NCBI RefSeq assembly: GCF_001486585.1
Contig: NZ_LN909046.1
Location: 1,178,001 to 1,242,000, forward strand
Direction: 5' to 3'
DNA from: Paenibacillus senegalimassiliensis
Lineage (GTDB): Bacteria; Bacillota; Bacilli; Paenibacillales; Paenibacillaceae
Length of the DNA stretch: 64,000 nt
Below, piece by piece: positions 44,699 to 55,160 of this stretch; the first letter of the stretch is position 1, and every line of letters starts with the position of its first letter. The translations under genes and the position numbers were made by a program. The notes under the pieces are model-generated. The model was not told the DNA's origin and did no database searches. It saw only the letters and a list, made by a program, of their open reading frames with translations.

Positions 44699-44741
44699 GA
44701 CACCTTCATCACCACAAAAAAAGTGGTACATGAAGGTGTCG
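44699..44741 (-). terminator. Terminator of the fru operon
   Basis: CGACACCTTCATCACCAC pairs with GTGGTACATGAAGGTGTCG with a poly-A/poly-T loop. On the minus strand it is followed by TTTGTTATATTTC. It is 13 nt after the fruA stop. Confidence 0.85.
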
Positions 44742-44754
44742 CTCGCTCCATATT

Positions 44755-46665
44755 TTATGAAACTTTAGCTAGCGGCTTCTTCCACAGTCCTAGTACCAGG
44801 CCAGAGATGACGGAGCCGATCAGCACTGCCAGAAGGAATAACGCGGCATTGTTTGCCAACGCGGCTGCGAAGACCCCGCCATGCGGAGCCGGTACGTTCA
44901 CGCTCCACCATTGGGTCAGACCGCCGGCCACAGCCGAGCCGATAATACAAGAAGTAAGTACGCGCAACGGATCAGCGGCAGCGAACGGGATCGCTCCTTC
45001 GGTAATAAACGAAAGGCCCAGCACATAGTTCGTCAGACCGGATTGCCGTTCCTGAGCCGTGAACTTGTTCTTGAAGAAAGTAGTTGCCAAAGCGATGGCC
45101 AGTGGCGGCACCATCCCTCCAGCCATAACCGCAGCCATCATCAGACCATTTACGTTACCGCTGGAGGTAAATACACCAATGGAGAATGTGTAGGCGGCTT
45201 TGTTGAATGGGCCCCCCATATCAATGGCCATCATCCCTCCTAGGACCAGACCGAGCAGAACCATGTTACCGGTGCCCAAGCTATTAAGACCATTAATCAT
45301 TCCGGTGTTAATCCAGCTAAAAATGGGTGACAGCACATAATACATCAGCGTGCCCGTAACCAGCAGACCGAAGATCGGATAGAACAGAATCGGCTTCAAG
45401 CCGTTAAGCGCCTGCGGCAATCCCGCGAACAGGCGCCGGAGCCCAAGGATGACATACCCCGCGAGGAACCCGGCAGCCAGACCTCCGAGAAAGCCAGCCC
45501 CGGCTCCTGCGGCCATAAATCCGCCGACCATCCCCGGCATAAGCGCCGGGCGTTCGCCGATGCTCATGGCAATAAACCCCGCTAGAATAGGAATCAGGAA
45601 ATGAAAGGCTCCTTCTCCACCGCCCAAGGCTTGCAACAGCACGACGAGTGGATGATCAGGGGCCATGAAGCGTTCCAAGAGGAAGGATAACGCCAGCAAA
45701 ATACCGCCGCCCACGACAAAAGGCAGCATATGAGAAACGCCGTTCATCAAATCCTTATAAATTTTAGAGCCTACTCCCCCACCCACGGACGAGCCTGCGC
45801 CTTCTTCTGCTCCAGAGGCACCAGCGGCGCCGCCGCGATAGATTGGGGCATCACCTTTTACCGCCTTTGAGATCAACTCTTCCGGTTTGCGAATACCGTC
45901 GCTGACAGGCCGCAACAGGAGCGGTTTGCCTTCAAAGCGGGTCATCTCCACCGTTTTGCCCGCAGCCACAATAACGCCGCTGGCACGGGCAATTTCCTCC
46001 GCAGTAAGCACATTTTTAGCCCCTTCGGAGCCATTGGTTTCTACGCGGATGCTCACGCCCATTTCGCTGGCCTTTTTCTTCAAGGCATCCTCCGCCATGA
46101 ACGTATGGGCGATGCCTGTCGGACAGGCGGTCACCGCTACGACAAACGGCTTCTCAGCAACCACGTTATCGGACTTCGCCTGCTCCGTTGTCACCTTCAC
46201 GGCTTCCTCTTGCCCCTGTCTAGCATCGAACAGCGCCGTCACCTCATCAGGGGTTGCGGTCTTGCGAAGTAGCTCAATGAATTCAGCATCAATGAGCAGC
46301 CGCGACAAAGCTGCTAGTGTGCGCAGATGGGTGTTCCCTGCTCCTTCCGGTGCGGCGATCATGAAGAACAGGTAAGCCGGCTCTTGATCCAGAGCGTCAA
46401 AGTCAACTCCCTTTGCACTTTTGGCAAACACGACTGCCGGAGCCGTTACCGCCCCTGTCTTGGCATGGGGCATAGCAATACCACCGCCGATGCCTGTGCT
46501 CGATTCTCCTTCACGCTTCCAGATCATATCACGGAACAGCTTCTCATCCTGAAGTCGACCAGTGGCAGCAAGCGATGCAATCATCTCATCTATCGCATCC
46601 TCCTTCGTGGTCGCGCGCAGGTCCATGATCATCAAATCCTGATGCATCAAATCAGTGATCTTCAT
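44755..46665 (-). CDS. fruA: Fructose-specific PTS EIIABC (FruA)
   Basis: A 636-residue fusion. EIIA (about 5-148) has the phosphorylated His67 in AMPHAKTG; EIIB (about 172-270) has the active Cys181 in VTACPTGIAHTFMA; EIIC (about 300-625) is the membrane channel with eight to ten spans. It takes up fructose as fructose-1-phosphate. The segment between EIIB and EIIC is a Gly/Ala/Ser-rich linker. ATG 46665 has AAGGAAGAG upstream and overlaps the end of fruK by 14 nt. It is the last gene of the fruR-fruK-fruA operon. Confidence 0.95.
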   Translation of the reverse strand: MKITDLMHQDLMIMDLRATTKEDAIDEMIASLAATGRLQDEKLFRDMIWKREGESSTGIGGGIAMPHAKTGAVTAPAVVFAKSAKGVDFDALDQEPAYLFFMIAAPEGAGNTHLRTLAALSRLLIDAEFIELLRKTATPDEVTALFDARQGQEEAVKVTTEQAKSDNVVAEKPFVVAVTACPTGIAHTFMAEDALKKKASEMGVSIRVETNGSEGAKNVLTAEEIARASGVIVAAGKTVEMTRFEGKPLLLRPVSDGIRKPEELISKAVKGDAPIYRGGAAGASGAEEGAGSSVGGGVGSKIYKDLMNGVSHMLPFVVGGGILLALSFLLERFMAPDHPLVVLLQALGGGEGAFHFLIPILAGFIAMSIGERPALMPGMVGGFMAAGAGAGFLGGLAAGFLAGYVILGLRRLFAGLPQALNGLKPILFYPIFGLLVTGTLMYYVLSPIFSWINTGMINGLNSLGTGNMVLLGLVLGGMMAIDMGGPFNKAAYTFSIGVFTSSGNVNGLMMAAVMAGGMVPPLAIALATTFFKNKFTAQERQSGLTNYVLGLSFITEGAIPFAAADPLRVLTSCIIGSAVAGGLTQWWSVNVPAPHGGVFAAALANNAALFLLAVLIGSVISGLVLGLWKKPLAKVS

Positions 46666-47626
46666 TGTCCGTCTCTTCCTTTCCCAGCGGTCCTGGGGCC
46701 GCTTCATCGTCTATAGACAAGGGAGCAATCTGAACCTGCTCCAATAAAGCTCGAATTTCTGCACCCGTAGCCAGATCCTGGGCAAAAGCGGTGGCACTGC
46801 CCGCCGCAACCCCCGTACGGAAGGCAGTCAGCAGATCAGCGCCGCCTGATAATGCGGCCATAAACCCGCCAATCATGGAATCACCGGCTCCTACCGAATT
46901 GATGACCGTTCCCTTCGGTGCATTAGCATGGTAACTGCCTTCTGGCGTCAGGAAGAGGGCTCCTTCACCAGCCATGGAGACCAACACCTGCTTGGCTCCC
47001 AGCTCCAGCAATTGCCGTCCATAGTGTACCGTTTCTTCCATAGAATTTATTTCTGTGCCAAATAGCTCTGCCAATTCATGATGATTGGGCTTGACGAGCA
47101 GCGGCCGACTCGGAAGGGCCGCCTTCAAGGCCTCACCCGTCGTGTCAATTACAAACTCCGCGCCTGCTGCCTGGCATACCTCGATCAAGCGGGCGTAGAA
47201 GCCGCCGCCAAGCGAGGGAGGGGCGCTGCCTGACAGGACGACCCAATCGCCTTGACCGATTCCCGCCAGCAAAGCGAGCAACTGGTTGGCCTCCTCTGTT
47301 GTCACCTGTGGGCCTGGCCCGTTAATTTCGGTCTCTTCTCCGTGCTTCAACTTAATGTTGATCCGTGTATCACCCGCGACTGTAATGAAGCGGCGCTCAA
47401 TATCCAGCTTCTCCAGCGATTGCTCAATGAAGCTTCCGGTGAAGCCCCCCAGAAAACCCGTTGCGAGACTGTCTGTACCCAGTTCCTTTAGAATACGGGA
47501 TACGTTGATGCCTTTACCTCCTGGCAGCTTGGCTTCATGCTGAATGCGGTTCAATCCGCCCAGCATCAGTTCCTCGATCTCAACAATGTAGTCGATGGAG
47601 GGGTTCAGTGTTATGGTGTATATCAT
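46652..47626 (-). CDS. fruK: 1-phosphofructokinase (FruK)
   Basis: A 324-residue PfkB-family sugar kinase that turns fructose-1-phosphate into fructose-1,6-bisphosphate. LPGGKGINVSRILKELG (substrate binding), KPNHHELAELFG and the catalytic motif NSVGAGDSMIGGF are conserved. ATG 47626 has GAGGG 6 nt upstream; ATG 47632 overlaps the fruR stop and is less likely. The C-terminus has a charged tail (DDEAAPGPLGKEETDNEDH) slightly longer than in most relatives and overlapping the fruA start region. Confidence 0.95.
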   Translation of the reverse strand: MIYTITLNPSIDYIVEIEELMLGGLNRIQHEAKLPGGKGINVSRILKELGTDSLATGFLGGFTGSFIEQSLEKLDIERRFITVAGDTRINIKLKHGEETEINGPGPQVTTEEANQLLALLAGIGQGDWVVLSGSAPPSLGGGFYARLIEVCQAAGAEFVIDTTGEALKAALPSRPLLVKPNHHELAELFGTEINSMEETVHYGRQLLELGAKQVLVSMAGEGALFLTPEGSYHANAPKGTVINSVGAGDSMIGGFMAALSGGADLLTAFRTGVAAGSATAFAQDLATGAEIRALLEQVQIAPLSIDDEAAPGPLGKEETDNEDH

Positions 47627-47628
47627 GC

Positions 47629-48375
47629 TCATCCCTCGATTATGTTTGTTTTATGTCCGATTACGTTGCGTAAATGCTCTGGAAGGCGATCTGTAATGAT
47701 TGTAGCTTCATCAATATCAAAGAGCTTGGCGAACGATACTTCGCCGAACTTGCTGGAATCAGCCAGCACATAAGATCGTGCAGATAATTGATGTGCCCTC
47801 CGCTTGATTAACGCTTCCTCGGGGTCCGGTGTAGTATAACCCAACTCGGCATCTATACCATTGGTACCCAGGAAACATTGGTCAAACCGAAAATTGTCCA
47901 AATTTTGTAGTGCAATACTTCCTATGACTGCTTTCGTATGGCTTTTCATCATACCTCCTAGCAGGTAGCTACGGATTTGCTTGCTGACTAATGCCTCTAC
48001 ATGGGAAAGGCCATTAGTCACTACTGTAATGTTTGGCGCATCTATATGTGCAATCATAGCTAGCGTGGTTGTTCCGGCATCCAGATAAACACATTCGCCT
48101 CCCTTTAGCTGAGCCGCTGCCAATTGTGCGATGGTTTCTTTTTCTTGAACGTTTTTGAACGTTTTCTCCGACATCCCCGGCTCACTGCTCTTCACGCCCG
48201 GGAGCGAAGCTCCGCCATGTACCCGCTTGAGCAGCCCTTTGGTTTCTAAATCAGCCAAATCCCGTCTAACCGTAGATTCTGAAGCGTCAAGCAAATCAAC
48301 AAGCTCTTGCAGCTTAACCACTCCACGCTCTTGTAAGCGCTGTAATATTAGGGCATATCTTTCTTCTATCAGCAT
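47629..48375 (-). CDS. fruR: DeoR-family repressor of the fru operon (FruR)
   Basis: A 248-residue DeoR/GlpR-type repressor. An N-terminal winged helix (KLQELVDLLDASESTVRRDLADLETKG) precedes a sugar-phosphate isomerase-like effector domain with LDAGTTT and FLGTNGID. It is the first gene of the fruR-fruK-fruA operon, and fructose-1-phosphate is the usual inducer. ATG 48375 has GGGAGG upstream. Two or three TGATTGATTTTGA-type operator repeats lie in the promoter region. Confidence 0.92.
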   Translation of the reverse strand: MLIEERYALILQRLQERGVVKLQELVDLLDASESTVRRDLADLETKGLLKRVHGGASLPGVKSSEPGMSEKTFKNVQEKETIAQLAAAQLKGGECVYLDAGTTTLAMIAHIDAPNITVVTNGLSHVEALVSKQIRSYLLGGMMKSHTKAVIGSIALQNLDNFRFDQCFLGTNGIDAELGYTTPDPEEALIKRRAHQLSARSYVLADSSKFGEVSFAKLFDIDEATIITDRLPEHLRNVIGHKTNIIEG

Positions 48376-48399
48376 CGTAATTCCTCCCAACTCCCCTTT

Positions 48400-48427
48400 A
48401 TCGTAACATAAATTCATTCAAAATCAA
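48400..48427 (-). promoter_or_regulatory. Sigma-A promoter of the fru operon
   Basis: TTGATT (48427-48422), 16 bp, TACGAT (48405-48400). The -35 lies inside the first FruR operator repeat, so repressor binding would block RNA polymerase. Confidence 0.55.
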
Positions 48428-48460
48428 TCATAAGTTATCAAAATCAATCAGATTCAATCA
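48418..48460 (-). promoter_or_regulatory. FruR operator: 20-bp phased direct repeats
   Basis: The 13-mer TGATTGATTTTGA (minus strand) occurs perfectly at 48430-48418 and 48450-48438, exactly 20 bp apart, and a partial third copy (TGATTGA) is at 48460-48454. Two turns of the helix between units is typical of DeoR-family tandem operators. Confidence 0.75.
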
Positions 48461-48511
48461 ATAACGGTAACATCCATATTTCTTTGATAGTAAAAAGTTG
48501 TTTGCAAAAGT

Positions 48512-48537
48512 AAAAACCTGCCGCAGAGCGCGACAGG
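48512..48537 (-). terminator. Terminator after the sqd operon
   Basis: On the minus strand CCTGTCGCG and GCGGCAGG pair around a CTCT loop and are followed by TTTTTACTTTTG. Confidence 0.82.
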
Positions 48538-48545
48538 CTAATCCT

Positions 48546-49730
48546 TCAAAGCTCATTTTTCTTGGCTTGCTTCAAGCTTTTGCGGTTAGATAATGCGGTT
48601 CTTCGGCTGGTCTTGGTTAAGTCTCGGGCCTGCCTTATGGCCTGGCTGTAAAATCCCAGCAGTTGCTGACTGGGTTCGTCCCAGCCCTGCGTCAATGCTC
48701 CGCCCCGGGCAGCGGTGGCCATGGTCTGCAAGAGATCCACATCTCGCAGACGCAGTACCGCTTCTACCAGAGCGCCCTTCACCTCGGGCTCGAACAACAA
48801 TCCGGTCACGCCCTCCTCGATCTGCTCCCGCGTAGGACCGCTTGCAGCAGCCACCACCGGCAAGCCCGAGACCATCGCCTCCAGCAGCACCAGACCCAGC
48901 GTTTCCGTCGTGGACGGAAACACAAACACATCGCTGGAGGCATAGGCTTGGAACAATTCTTCCCCATGCAAAAATCCGGTGAAGACCGTGTCCGTCCCTG
49001 CGAAATAGGACTCTAGTGCTGTCCGGTGAGGACCATCGCCAACAATAGCCAGACGAAATTCACTAGATGCGAGTAAAATATCACGAATACGTTCAATCTC
49101 CTTCTCCGCAGCGAGCCGTCCGACATACAATAGCAGCCGTTTGTCACTCTCTCCATCGGAGAGCCGATGACGCATCTCCTCACTATGATGTTGTGGACCA
49201 AGAGCCTCCGTGTCCACTCCCCGTTGCCAAAGCTGAATTCTCTGGAAGACCTGCTCCTCAAGCTCGCCAAGCACAGCCCGGGAGGTGCAAAGATTGAGGT
49301 CGGCCCGATTATGGAGCAAGCGTAGATACGTCCATAGCACAGGCTTTAACCAAGGCAGCTTATAATAATCAGCATATTGCGGAACATGAGTATGATAAGA
49401 AGCCACTAGCGGGTAGCGCCTTCCATACGCAATTCCCGCCACGCCAAGAAGTGCCGGATTTACTACATGTACCACATCGGGACGATGCTGGCGCAGCAGT
49501 TTGCCTACCTTCCAGTGAGGCAGAGAGAGGGGCAGATTGGGATATAAGAAGAAACGGAAGGAAGGGATGCTATAAATGGCCGCTCCCTCAAATTCGCCAA
49601 CGCCCTGATCAGGACAAATCACGATAACCTCATGTCCCTGTCGCACCAGCCAACGGATACTATGGGATAGCCGCGTAACGACTCCATTCGTCGAGGGATA
49701 GAACGTCTCTGTAATGATGACAATTTTCAT
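48546..49730 (-). CDS. GT4 glycosyltransferase, probable sulfoquinovosyltransferase (SqdX-like)
   Basis: A 394-residue GT-B glycosyltransferase of family GT4. N-terminal IITETFYPSTNGVVTRLSHSI and YHTHVPQYADYYKL match SqdX/diacylglycerol glucosyltransferase types; the C-terminal domain has LYVGRLAAEKEIERI, VFPSTTETLGLVLLEAM (sugar-nucleotide-binding E-x7-E). It is directly downstream of sqdB (13 nt), so it should move sulfoquinovose from the UDP sugar to diacylglycerol, giving sulfolipid. ATG 49730 has AAGGAG and AAGGTGG upstream. The C-terminal tail is Lys/Arg-rich (SRRTALSNRKSLKQAKKN), suggesting membrane contact. A neutral hexose transferase is the alternative. Confidence 0.8.
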   Translation of the reverse strand: MKIVIITETFYPSTNGVVTRLSHSIRWLVRQGHEVIVICPDQGVGEFEGAAIYSIPSFRFFLYPNLPLSLPHWKVGKLLRQHRPDVVHVVNPALLGVAGIAYGRRYPLVASYHTHVPQYADYYKLPWLKPVLWTYLRLLHNRADLNLCTSRAVLGELEEQVFQRIQLWQRGVDTEALGPQHHSEEMRHRLSDGESDKRLLLYVGRLAAEKEIERIRDILLASSEFRLAIVGDGPHRTALESYFAGTDTVFTGFLHGEELFQAYASSDVFVFPSTTETLGLVLLEAMVSGLPVVAAASGPTREQIEEGVTGLLFEPEVKGALVEAVLRLRDVDLLQTMATAARGGALTQGWDEPSQQLLGFYSQAIRQARDLTKTSRRTALSNRKSLKQAKKNEL

Positions 49731-49743
49731 CCACCTTGCTCCT

Positions 49744-50998
<1,255 letters not shown>

Positions 50999-51059
50999 AA
51001 GATTTGTGTGTTGAAAAACGTATGGCGTTAAAGACTTACATTTTTAATTGGAGGAATTC

Positions 51060-52292
51060 ATGATGGAATCTTTTGAGGTCCTGCTAGAAAAATATGCGGA
51101 GTTGGTCATCAAGGTAGGCGTTAACATTCAGCCAGGCCAGAACTTGATGATTACATCCCCGCTGGAAACGGTGGAGTTGACAAGGCTGCTGGTAGCTAAG
51201 GCTTACCGGGCTGGTGCCAAATATGTTCACGTCGATTGGGAAGATGAACAATTGATGCGAATTCGTTACGAGGAAGCTAGCGAGGAATCGCTGAACTATT
51301 ATCCAAAATGGCTGGCCGATATGGCGGAGCAATTCGGTGATGAGGGCGGAGCGGTCATGCGGATTAAAGTCCCTGACCCCGAGTTGTTCAAGGGTATAGA
51401 TTCATCCAAGGTGTCCACGGCTGTCAAAGCAGCAGCCCAAGCGCGGCAGAAGCATTCTGCCCAAACCCGCAACAATCAGATCACCTGGTCGCTAATCAAA
51501 GCCCCTACCCGTGCCTGGGCAGACAAGGTATTTGCCGATCTGCCGGAGGAAGAGCGGATTCCGGCCATGTGGAAAGCTGTCTTCCAGATGAACCGCGTCT
51601 ATCGTGAGGACCCGGTAGCCGCCTGGCGGGAGCATATTCAGGAGCTCAAGCTAAGACAAGAGCAAATGAATACCAAACGTTATAAGAAACTACATTACCG
51701 CGCGCCCGGAACGGACCTTGAGGTGGAGATGCCTGAAGGCTACTTATGGTTAGGCGGCGGGGATACGAACGCTTCCGGCACTTACTTTGTAGCCAATATG
51801 CCTACTGAGGAAATTTACTCGATGCCGCACCGCAGCGGTGTTAATGGTACAGTGACCAGCACGATGCCGCTGAACCTGAATGGACAACTTGTCGAAGGAT
51901 TGAAGCTGACCTTCCGGGACGGCAAGGTTGTCGATTATGATGCCACATCCGGACGGGAACATATGACTCACCTGCTCGCCACGGATGAAGGAGCTTCTCA
52001 TCTGGGCGAAGTTGCTCTGGTGCCGCATAGCTCCCCCATTTCACAGTTGAACCGTATTTTCTACAACACCGGGATTGATGAGAATGCCTCTTGTCACTTT
52101 GCTTTAGGCAGTGCCTACCCGGTCAATATTGAAGGCGGTACCCGGCTGGGTAAGGAAGAGTTGCTGGCCAGAGGGGCTAATGTGAGCCTGACGCATGTGG
52201 ACTTCATGATTGGCTCTGCGGAGCTTGATATTGACGGCGAGCTTCCGGATGGTACGATAGAGCCTGTGTTCCGTAAAGGTAATTGGGCCTGA
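51060..52292 (+). CDS. ampS: M29 family metallo-aminopeptidase (AmpS-like)
   Basis: A 410-residue M29 aminopeptidase, active with two divalent metals in the cytoplasm and often dimeric. Family blocks are present: NIQPGQNLMITSP, AGAKYVHVDWEDEQL, ANMPTEEIYSMPHRSGVNGTV (metal-binding Glu), VPHSSPIS, NASCHFALGSAY and THVDFMIGS (metal-binding His and Asp). ATG 51060 has GGAGG 5-6 nt upstream; ATG 51063 is possible. The gene is monocistronic, divergent from sqdB and closed by a strong terminator. Confidence 0.93.
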   Translation: MMESFEVLLEKYAELVIKVGVNIQPGQNLMITSPLETVELTRLLVAKAYRAGAKYVHVDWEDEQLMRIRYEEASEESLNYYPKWLADMAEQFGDEGGAVMRIKVPDPELFKGIDSSKVSTAVKAAAQARQKHSAQTRNNQITWSLIKAPTRAWADKVFADLPEEERIPAMWKAVFQMNRVYREDPVAAWREHIQELKLRQEQMNTKRYKKLHYRAPGTDLEVEMPEGYLWLGGGDTNASGTYFVANMPTEEIYSMPHRSGVNGTVTSTMPLNLNGQLVEGLKLTFRDGKVVDYDATSGREHMTHLLATDEGASHLGEVALVPHSSPISQLNRIFYNTGIDENASCHFALGSAYPVNIEGGTRLGKEELLARGANVSLTHVDFMIGSAELDIDGELPDGTIEPVFRKGNWA

Positions 52293-52309
52293 ACAAATAG
52301 AATTGAACA

Positions 52310-52357
52310 AGGGCTATGCCTGCACCTGCAACCGAGGTGCGGCATAGCCCTTTTTTT
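52310..52357 (+). terminator. Terminator after ampS
   Basis: GGGCTATGCCTGCACCTG... pairs with ...AGGTGCGGCATAGCCC and is followed by TTTTTTT. Strong intrinsic terminator. Confidence 0.92.
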
Positions 52358-52443
52358 GCCCCTCCCCCCTCTTTGCGGGTAAAATTAGCGATTTTGGAAA
52401 TAGTATAGTCATTATCTTCAGGTTCCGACGGGAGGCTCACTCT

Positions 52444-53592
52444 TTGCAGGAAAAAGTCAGCGCAGGCCAACTGGCCTCGATTATCATATTGTTCCAGATC
52501 GGCAGTTCATCCTTGTTCCTGCTGGCCAGCGATGCCAAGCATGATGCCTGGATTTCCGTATTGATTGCCATGCTCATGGGCTTGGTCATGTTAATCTTCG
52601 TGACGATGCCTATACAAGCGAAAGCCCCACAGGCCAGTCTGATAGAAATACTCAACCGGTACTTTGGCAAATACCTCGGCTTTATCCTCGGTCTATCCTT
52701 TGTCGGATATTTCATTTACAAATCCGTGCGGAACGTCCGGGAATTTGGTGATCTGGTTATCCTCTACATGCTGCCAAGATCGTCGCTTGACGTCATTATG
52801 CTTGTGCTGATGTGTGTGGGGGCCTATGCCATATTCCATGGCCTGGAGGTCTTCTTCCGGGTAGGTCAATTGGTGCTTCCCTGGCTGCTGGTGATTTACA
52901 TTGTACTGTTTGTCCTCTTGTTTGCATCTGATCTGGTTGATTTCAAGCGGCTGCTGCCGTTGCTTGAGGAAGGCTGGAAGCCAGTTTGGGATGCCGCAAT
53001 TCCGGAAGTTATTTCTTTCCCCTTTGGGGAGATGGTGGTCTTCCTCATGTTCTGGAAGCATCTCGCCCCGTTTGACAAATTCAAGAAATTCAGCTTGATC
53101 TCCTATACCTGTTCCGGGCTGTTCATCGTCCTTACGAATGTACTGATTATTACCGTACTAGGAGACATATCCGGTGCCTATGTTGTCCCATTCATGTTCA
53201 GCACCAGCCTGATTCAAATCGGCGGTTTTCTGGAACGGATGGACCCCTTTGTCAGTCTGTTGCTGTTCGGCGGCGTGTTCTTCAAACAAGCAACCTATTA
53301 CTTGGCAGCCGTTCTGGCAGCCTCAGAGCTATTCAAGGTCAAGCACCGGACTATGGTTATTCCCGTCGGGGTGGCTATATTTATCGGGGCCCGGTTATTT
53401 CGCAGCTATATTGAGCAGATTCGAGTGGGATTTGATTATAATCTCAAGCTGCATTTCCCCATCTTCCAGATTGTATTGCCGATCATTCTTGTGCTGCTCA
53501 TGATAATTACGCATTGGATCAAGCGTAAGCGCAAGAAGAAGGAGAAGGAGAAGGAGAAGGACCCTGTCAGTAACCCACCGTCAAATGAATAA
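52444..53592 (+). CDS. Spore germination receptor B subunit (GerAB/GerKB family)
   Basis: A 382-residue membrane protein with ten predicted spans, of the amino-acid permease-like GerAB family that senses germinants in the spore inner membrane. SAGQLASIIILFQIGSS and FREFGDLVILYMLP-like segments fit the family. The start is TTG 52444, with GGGAGG 7 nt upstream. The C-terminus is highly charged, with Lys/Glu hexamer repeats (KKKEKEKEKD) encoded by a GAGAAG-type repeat. Order here is B, A, C rather than the common A, B, C (or A, C, B). Its end overlaps the next frame; the A subunit starts 16 nt after its stop. Confidence 0.9.
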   Translation: MQEKVSAGQLASIIILFQIGSSSLFLLASDAKHDAWISVLIAMLMGLVMLIFVTMPIQAKAPQASLIEILNRYFGKYLGFILGLSFVGYFIYKSVRNVREFGDLVILYMLPRSSLDVIMLVLMCVGAYAIFHGLEVFFRVGQLVLPWLLVIYIVLFVLLFASDLVDFKRLLPLLEEGWKPVWDAAIPEVISFPFGEMVVFLMFWKHLAPFDKFKKFSLISYTCSGLFIVLTNVLIITVLGDISGAYVVPFMFSTSLIQIGGFLERMDPFVSLLLFGGVFFKQATYYLAAVLAASELFKVKHRTMVIPVGVAIFIGARLFRSYIEQIRVGFDYNLKLHFPIFQIVLPIILVLLMIITHWIKRKRKKKEKEKEKDPVSNPPSNE

Positions 53593-53608
53593 AGCAGGAG
53601 CGAATCAT

Positions 53609-55156
53609 ATGAAACCTACTCAAGAGTCAGTAAAGCCACAACCGGTTCCATTATCATCCCGCTTGGAGGATAATCTCGCGCGGCTTCAACATTCAGAGCA
53701 AACCCGCTCAGACATCGTACTCCGCCTGATTCACGATTCTATTACGGGCAGCAAGGAGTTTGCACTTGTCTATATCGAGGGTCTGGTGGATATCGCTTCT
53801 ATTAATGAATCCCTCGTTCGCCCCTTAATGTCGGCGATGTCAGGCTTTGAGGAATCTACGGAGGAGCGGTTCACCGAAATTCGCAACTGCGCGGCAGCCA
53901 CGGGGCCCTCGGAGATTATTGAAGATATAGATGCTTTGTGGCAGCAAATCATGCAAGGTAACACTGTTATTCTGGCCGAAGGATTTAATCGGGCCATCTC
54001 AGCCGGGACTTCCGGGGGCGAATACCGCAGTCTGACCGAGCCAACAACACAAAATGTGATTCGCGGCCCGAAGGAAGCTTTTACAGAGAACCTGCGCACA
54101 AATACCTCGCTAATCAGTCGCAGGCTGAAGTCACCCAAGCTACGGGTTGAGGACAAGGTTATTGGCGTGCAGACTCAGACTAATGTATCCGTGGTCTACC
54201 TTGAAGGGATTGCCGAAGCCTCTGTAGTCAAGGAAATTCATAAACGGCTGGATCATATCGATATTGATGCCATTCTTGAGAGCGGATATATTGAGGAACT
54301 GATTGAGGATGCGGCACTGAGCCCCTTTCCTACCATATTCAATACGGAGCGTCCGGATGTGGCGACGGCGGGACTTCTCGATGGACGGGTTGCTATCATC
54401 GTTGATGGCACTCCCTTTGTTCTGCTGGCTCCAATCACGTTCTTCAGCTTCTTCCAATCCAGCGAGGACTATTACCAACGTTTCTACATCGCGTCCTTCT
54501 GGCGAATGTTGCGTTTTGGTGCCTTCTTTGTGTCACTGCTGCTGCCGTCCTTATACATTGCCATCACCACGTACCATCCCGAGATGCTGCCCACCACATT
54601 GCTCATCAGCCTGGTGGCCCAGCGTGAAGGGGTCCCTTTCCCCGCTCTAATCGAAGCATTCATGATGGAGATTACCTTCGAGATACTGCGCGAAGCCGGG
54701 GTCCGTATGCCCAAAGCCATCGGGGCGGCCATCTCCATTGTCGGCGCCTTGGTGCTGGGGCAGGCAGCGGTCGAGGCCGGGCTGATCTCGGCAGCTATGG
54801 TGATTATCGTATCTTTTACCGCGATCTCCAACTTCGTCCTCCCCTCCACGAACCTGTCGGTCACAGTGGGCTTGATTCGCTTTTTGCTGATGCTCCTGGC
54901 AGGTGGGCTGGGATTGTATGGAATCATGGTTGGACTGATGGTGCTCTGTATTCATCTGGCCTCCTTACGCTCGTTTGGTGTACCTTACCTGATGCCGCTC
55001 GCACCGTTAGTATGGAAAAATTTGAAGGATGTCTTTATCCGCCTTCCCCTGTGGAAGATGCGCACCCGTCCCGCCGGCGTCACCGGGCCTAACCGTATTC
55101 GTGAAGGAAAAGACCAAAAGCCTGCGCCCCCAAAAGTCAAGTCGAGAAAGGAGTAG
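53609..55156 (+). CDS. Spore germination receptor A subunit (GerAA/GerKA family)
   Basis: A 515-residue protein with a large hydrophilic N-terminal domain (about 1-285), four to five membrane spans (about 290-470) and a short charged C-terminus. LIHDSITGSKEFALVYIEG, VIRGPKEAFTENLRTNTSLISRRLKS and TEFFSFFQSSEDYYQRF-like FFSFFQSSEDYYQRFYIASFWRMLRF are family hallmarks. ATG 53609 has AGGAGC 8 nt upstream; ATG 53585 lies inside the B subunit gene and has no site. Together with B and C subunits it forms a Ger receptor. Confidence 0.92.
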   Translation: MKPTQESVKPQPVPLSSRLEDNLARLQHSEQTRSDIVLRLIHDSITGSKEFALVYIEGLVDIASINESLVRPLMSAMSGFEESTEERFTEIRNCAAATGPSEIIEDIDALWQQIMQGNTVILAEGFNRAISAGTSGGEYRSLTEPTTQNVIRGPKEAFTENLRTNTSLISRRLKSPKLRVEDKVIGVQTQTNVSVVYLEGIAEASVVKEIHKRLDHIDIDAILESGYIEELIEDAALSPFPTIFNTERPDVATAGLLDGRVAIIVDGTPFVLLAPITFFSFFQSSEDYYQRFYIASFWRMLRFGAFFVSLLLPSLYIAITTYHPEMLPTTLLISLVAQREGVPFPALIEAFMMEITFEILREAGVRMPKAIGAAISIVGALVLGQAAVEAGLISAAMVIIVSFTAISNFVLPSTNLSVTVGLIRFLLMLLAGGLGLYGIMVGLMVLCIHLASLRSFGVPYLMPLAPLVWKNLKDVFIRLPLWKMRTRPAGVTGPNRIREGKDQKPAPPKVKSRKE

Positions 55157-55160
55157 TCCC

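Noticed and set aside
48332-48345. cre-like sequence TGTAAGCGCTGTAA within fruR
   Set aside because: It lies inside the coding region and mismatches the consensus at the C of the final WCA; it may be chance. It could be a roadblock site but support is weak.
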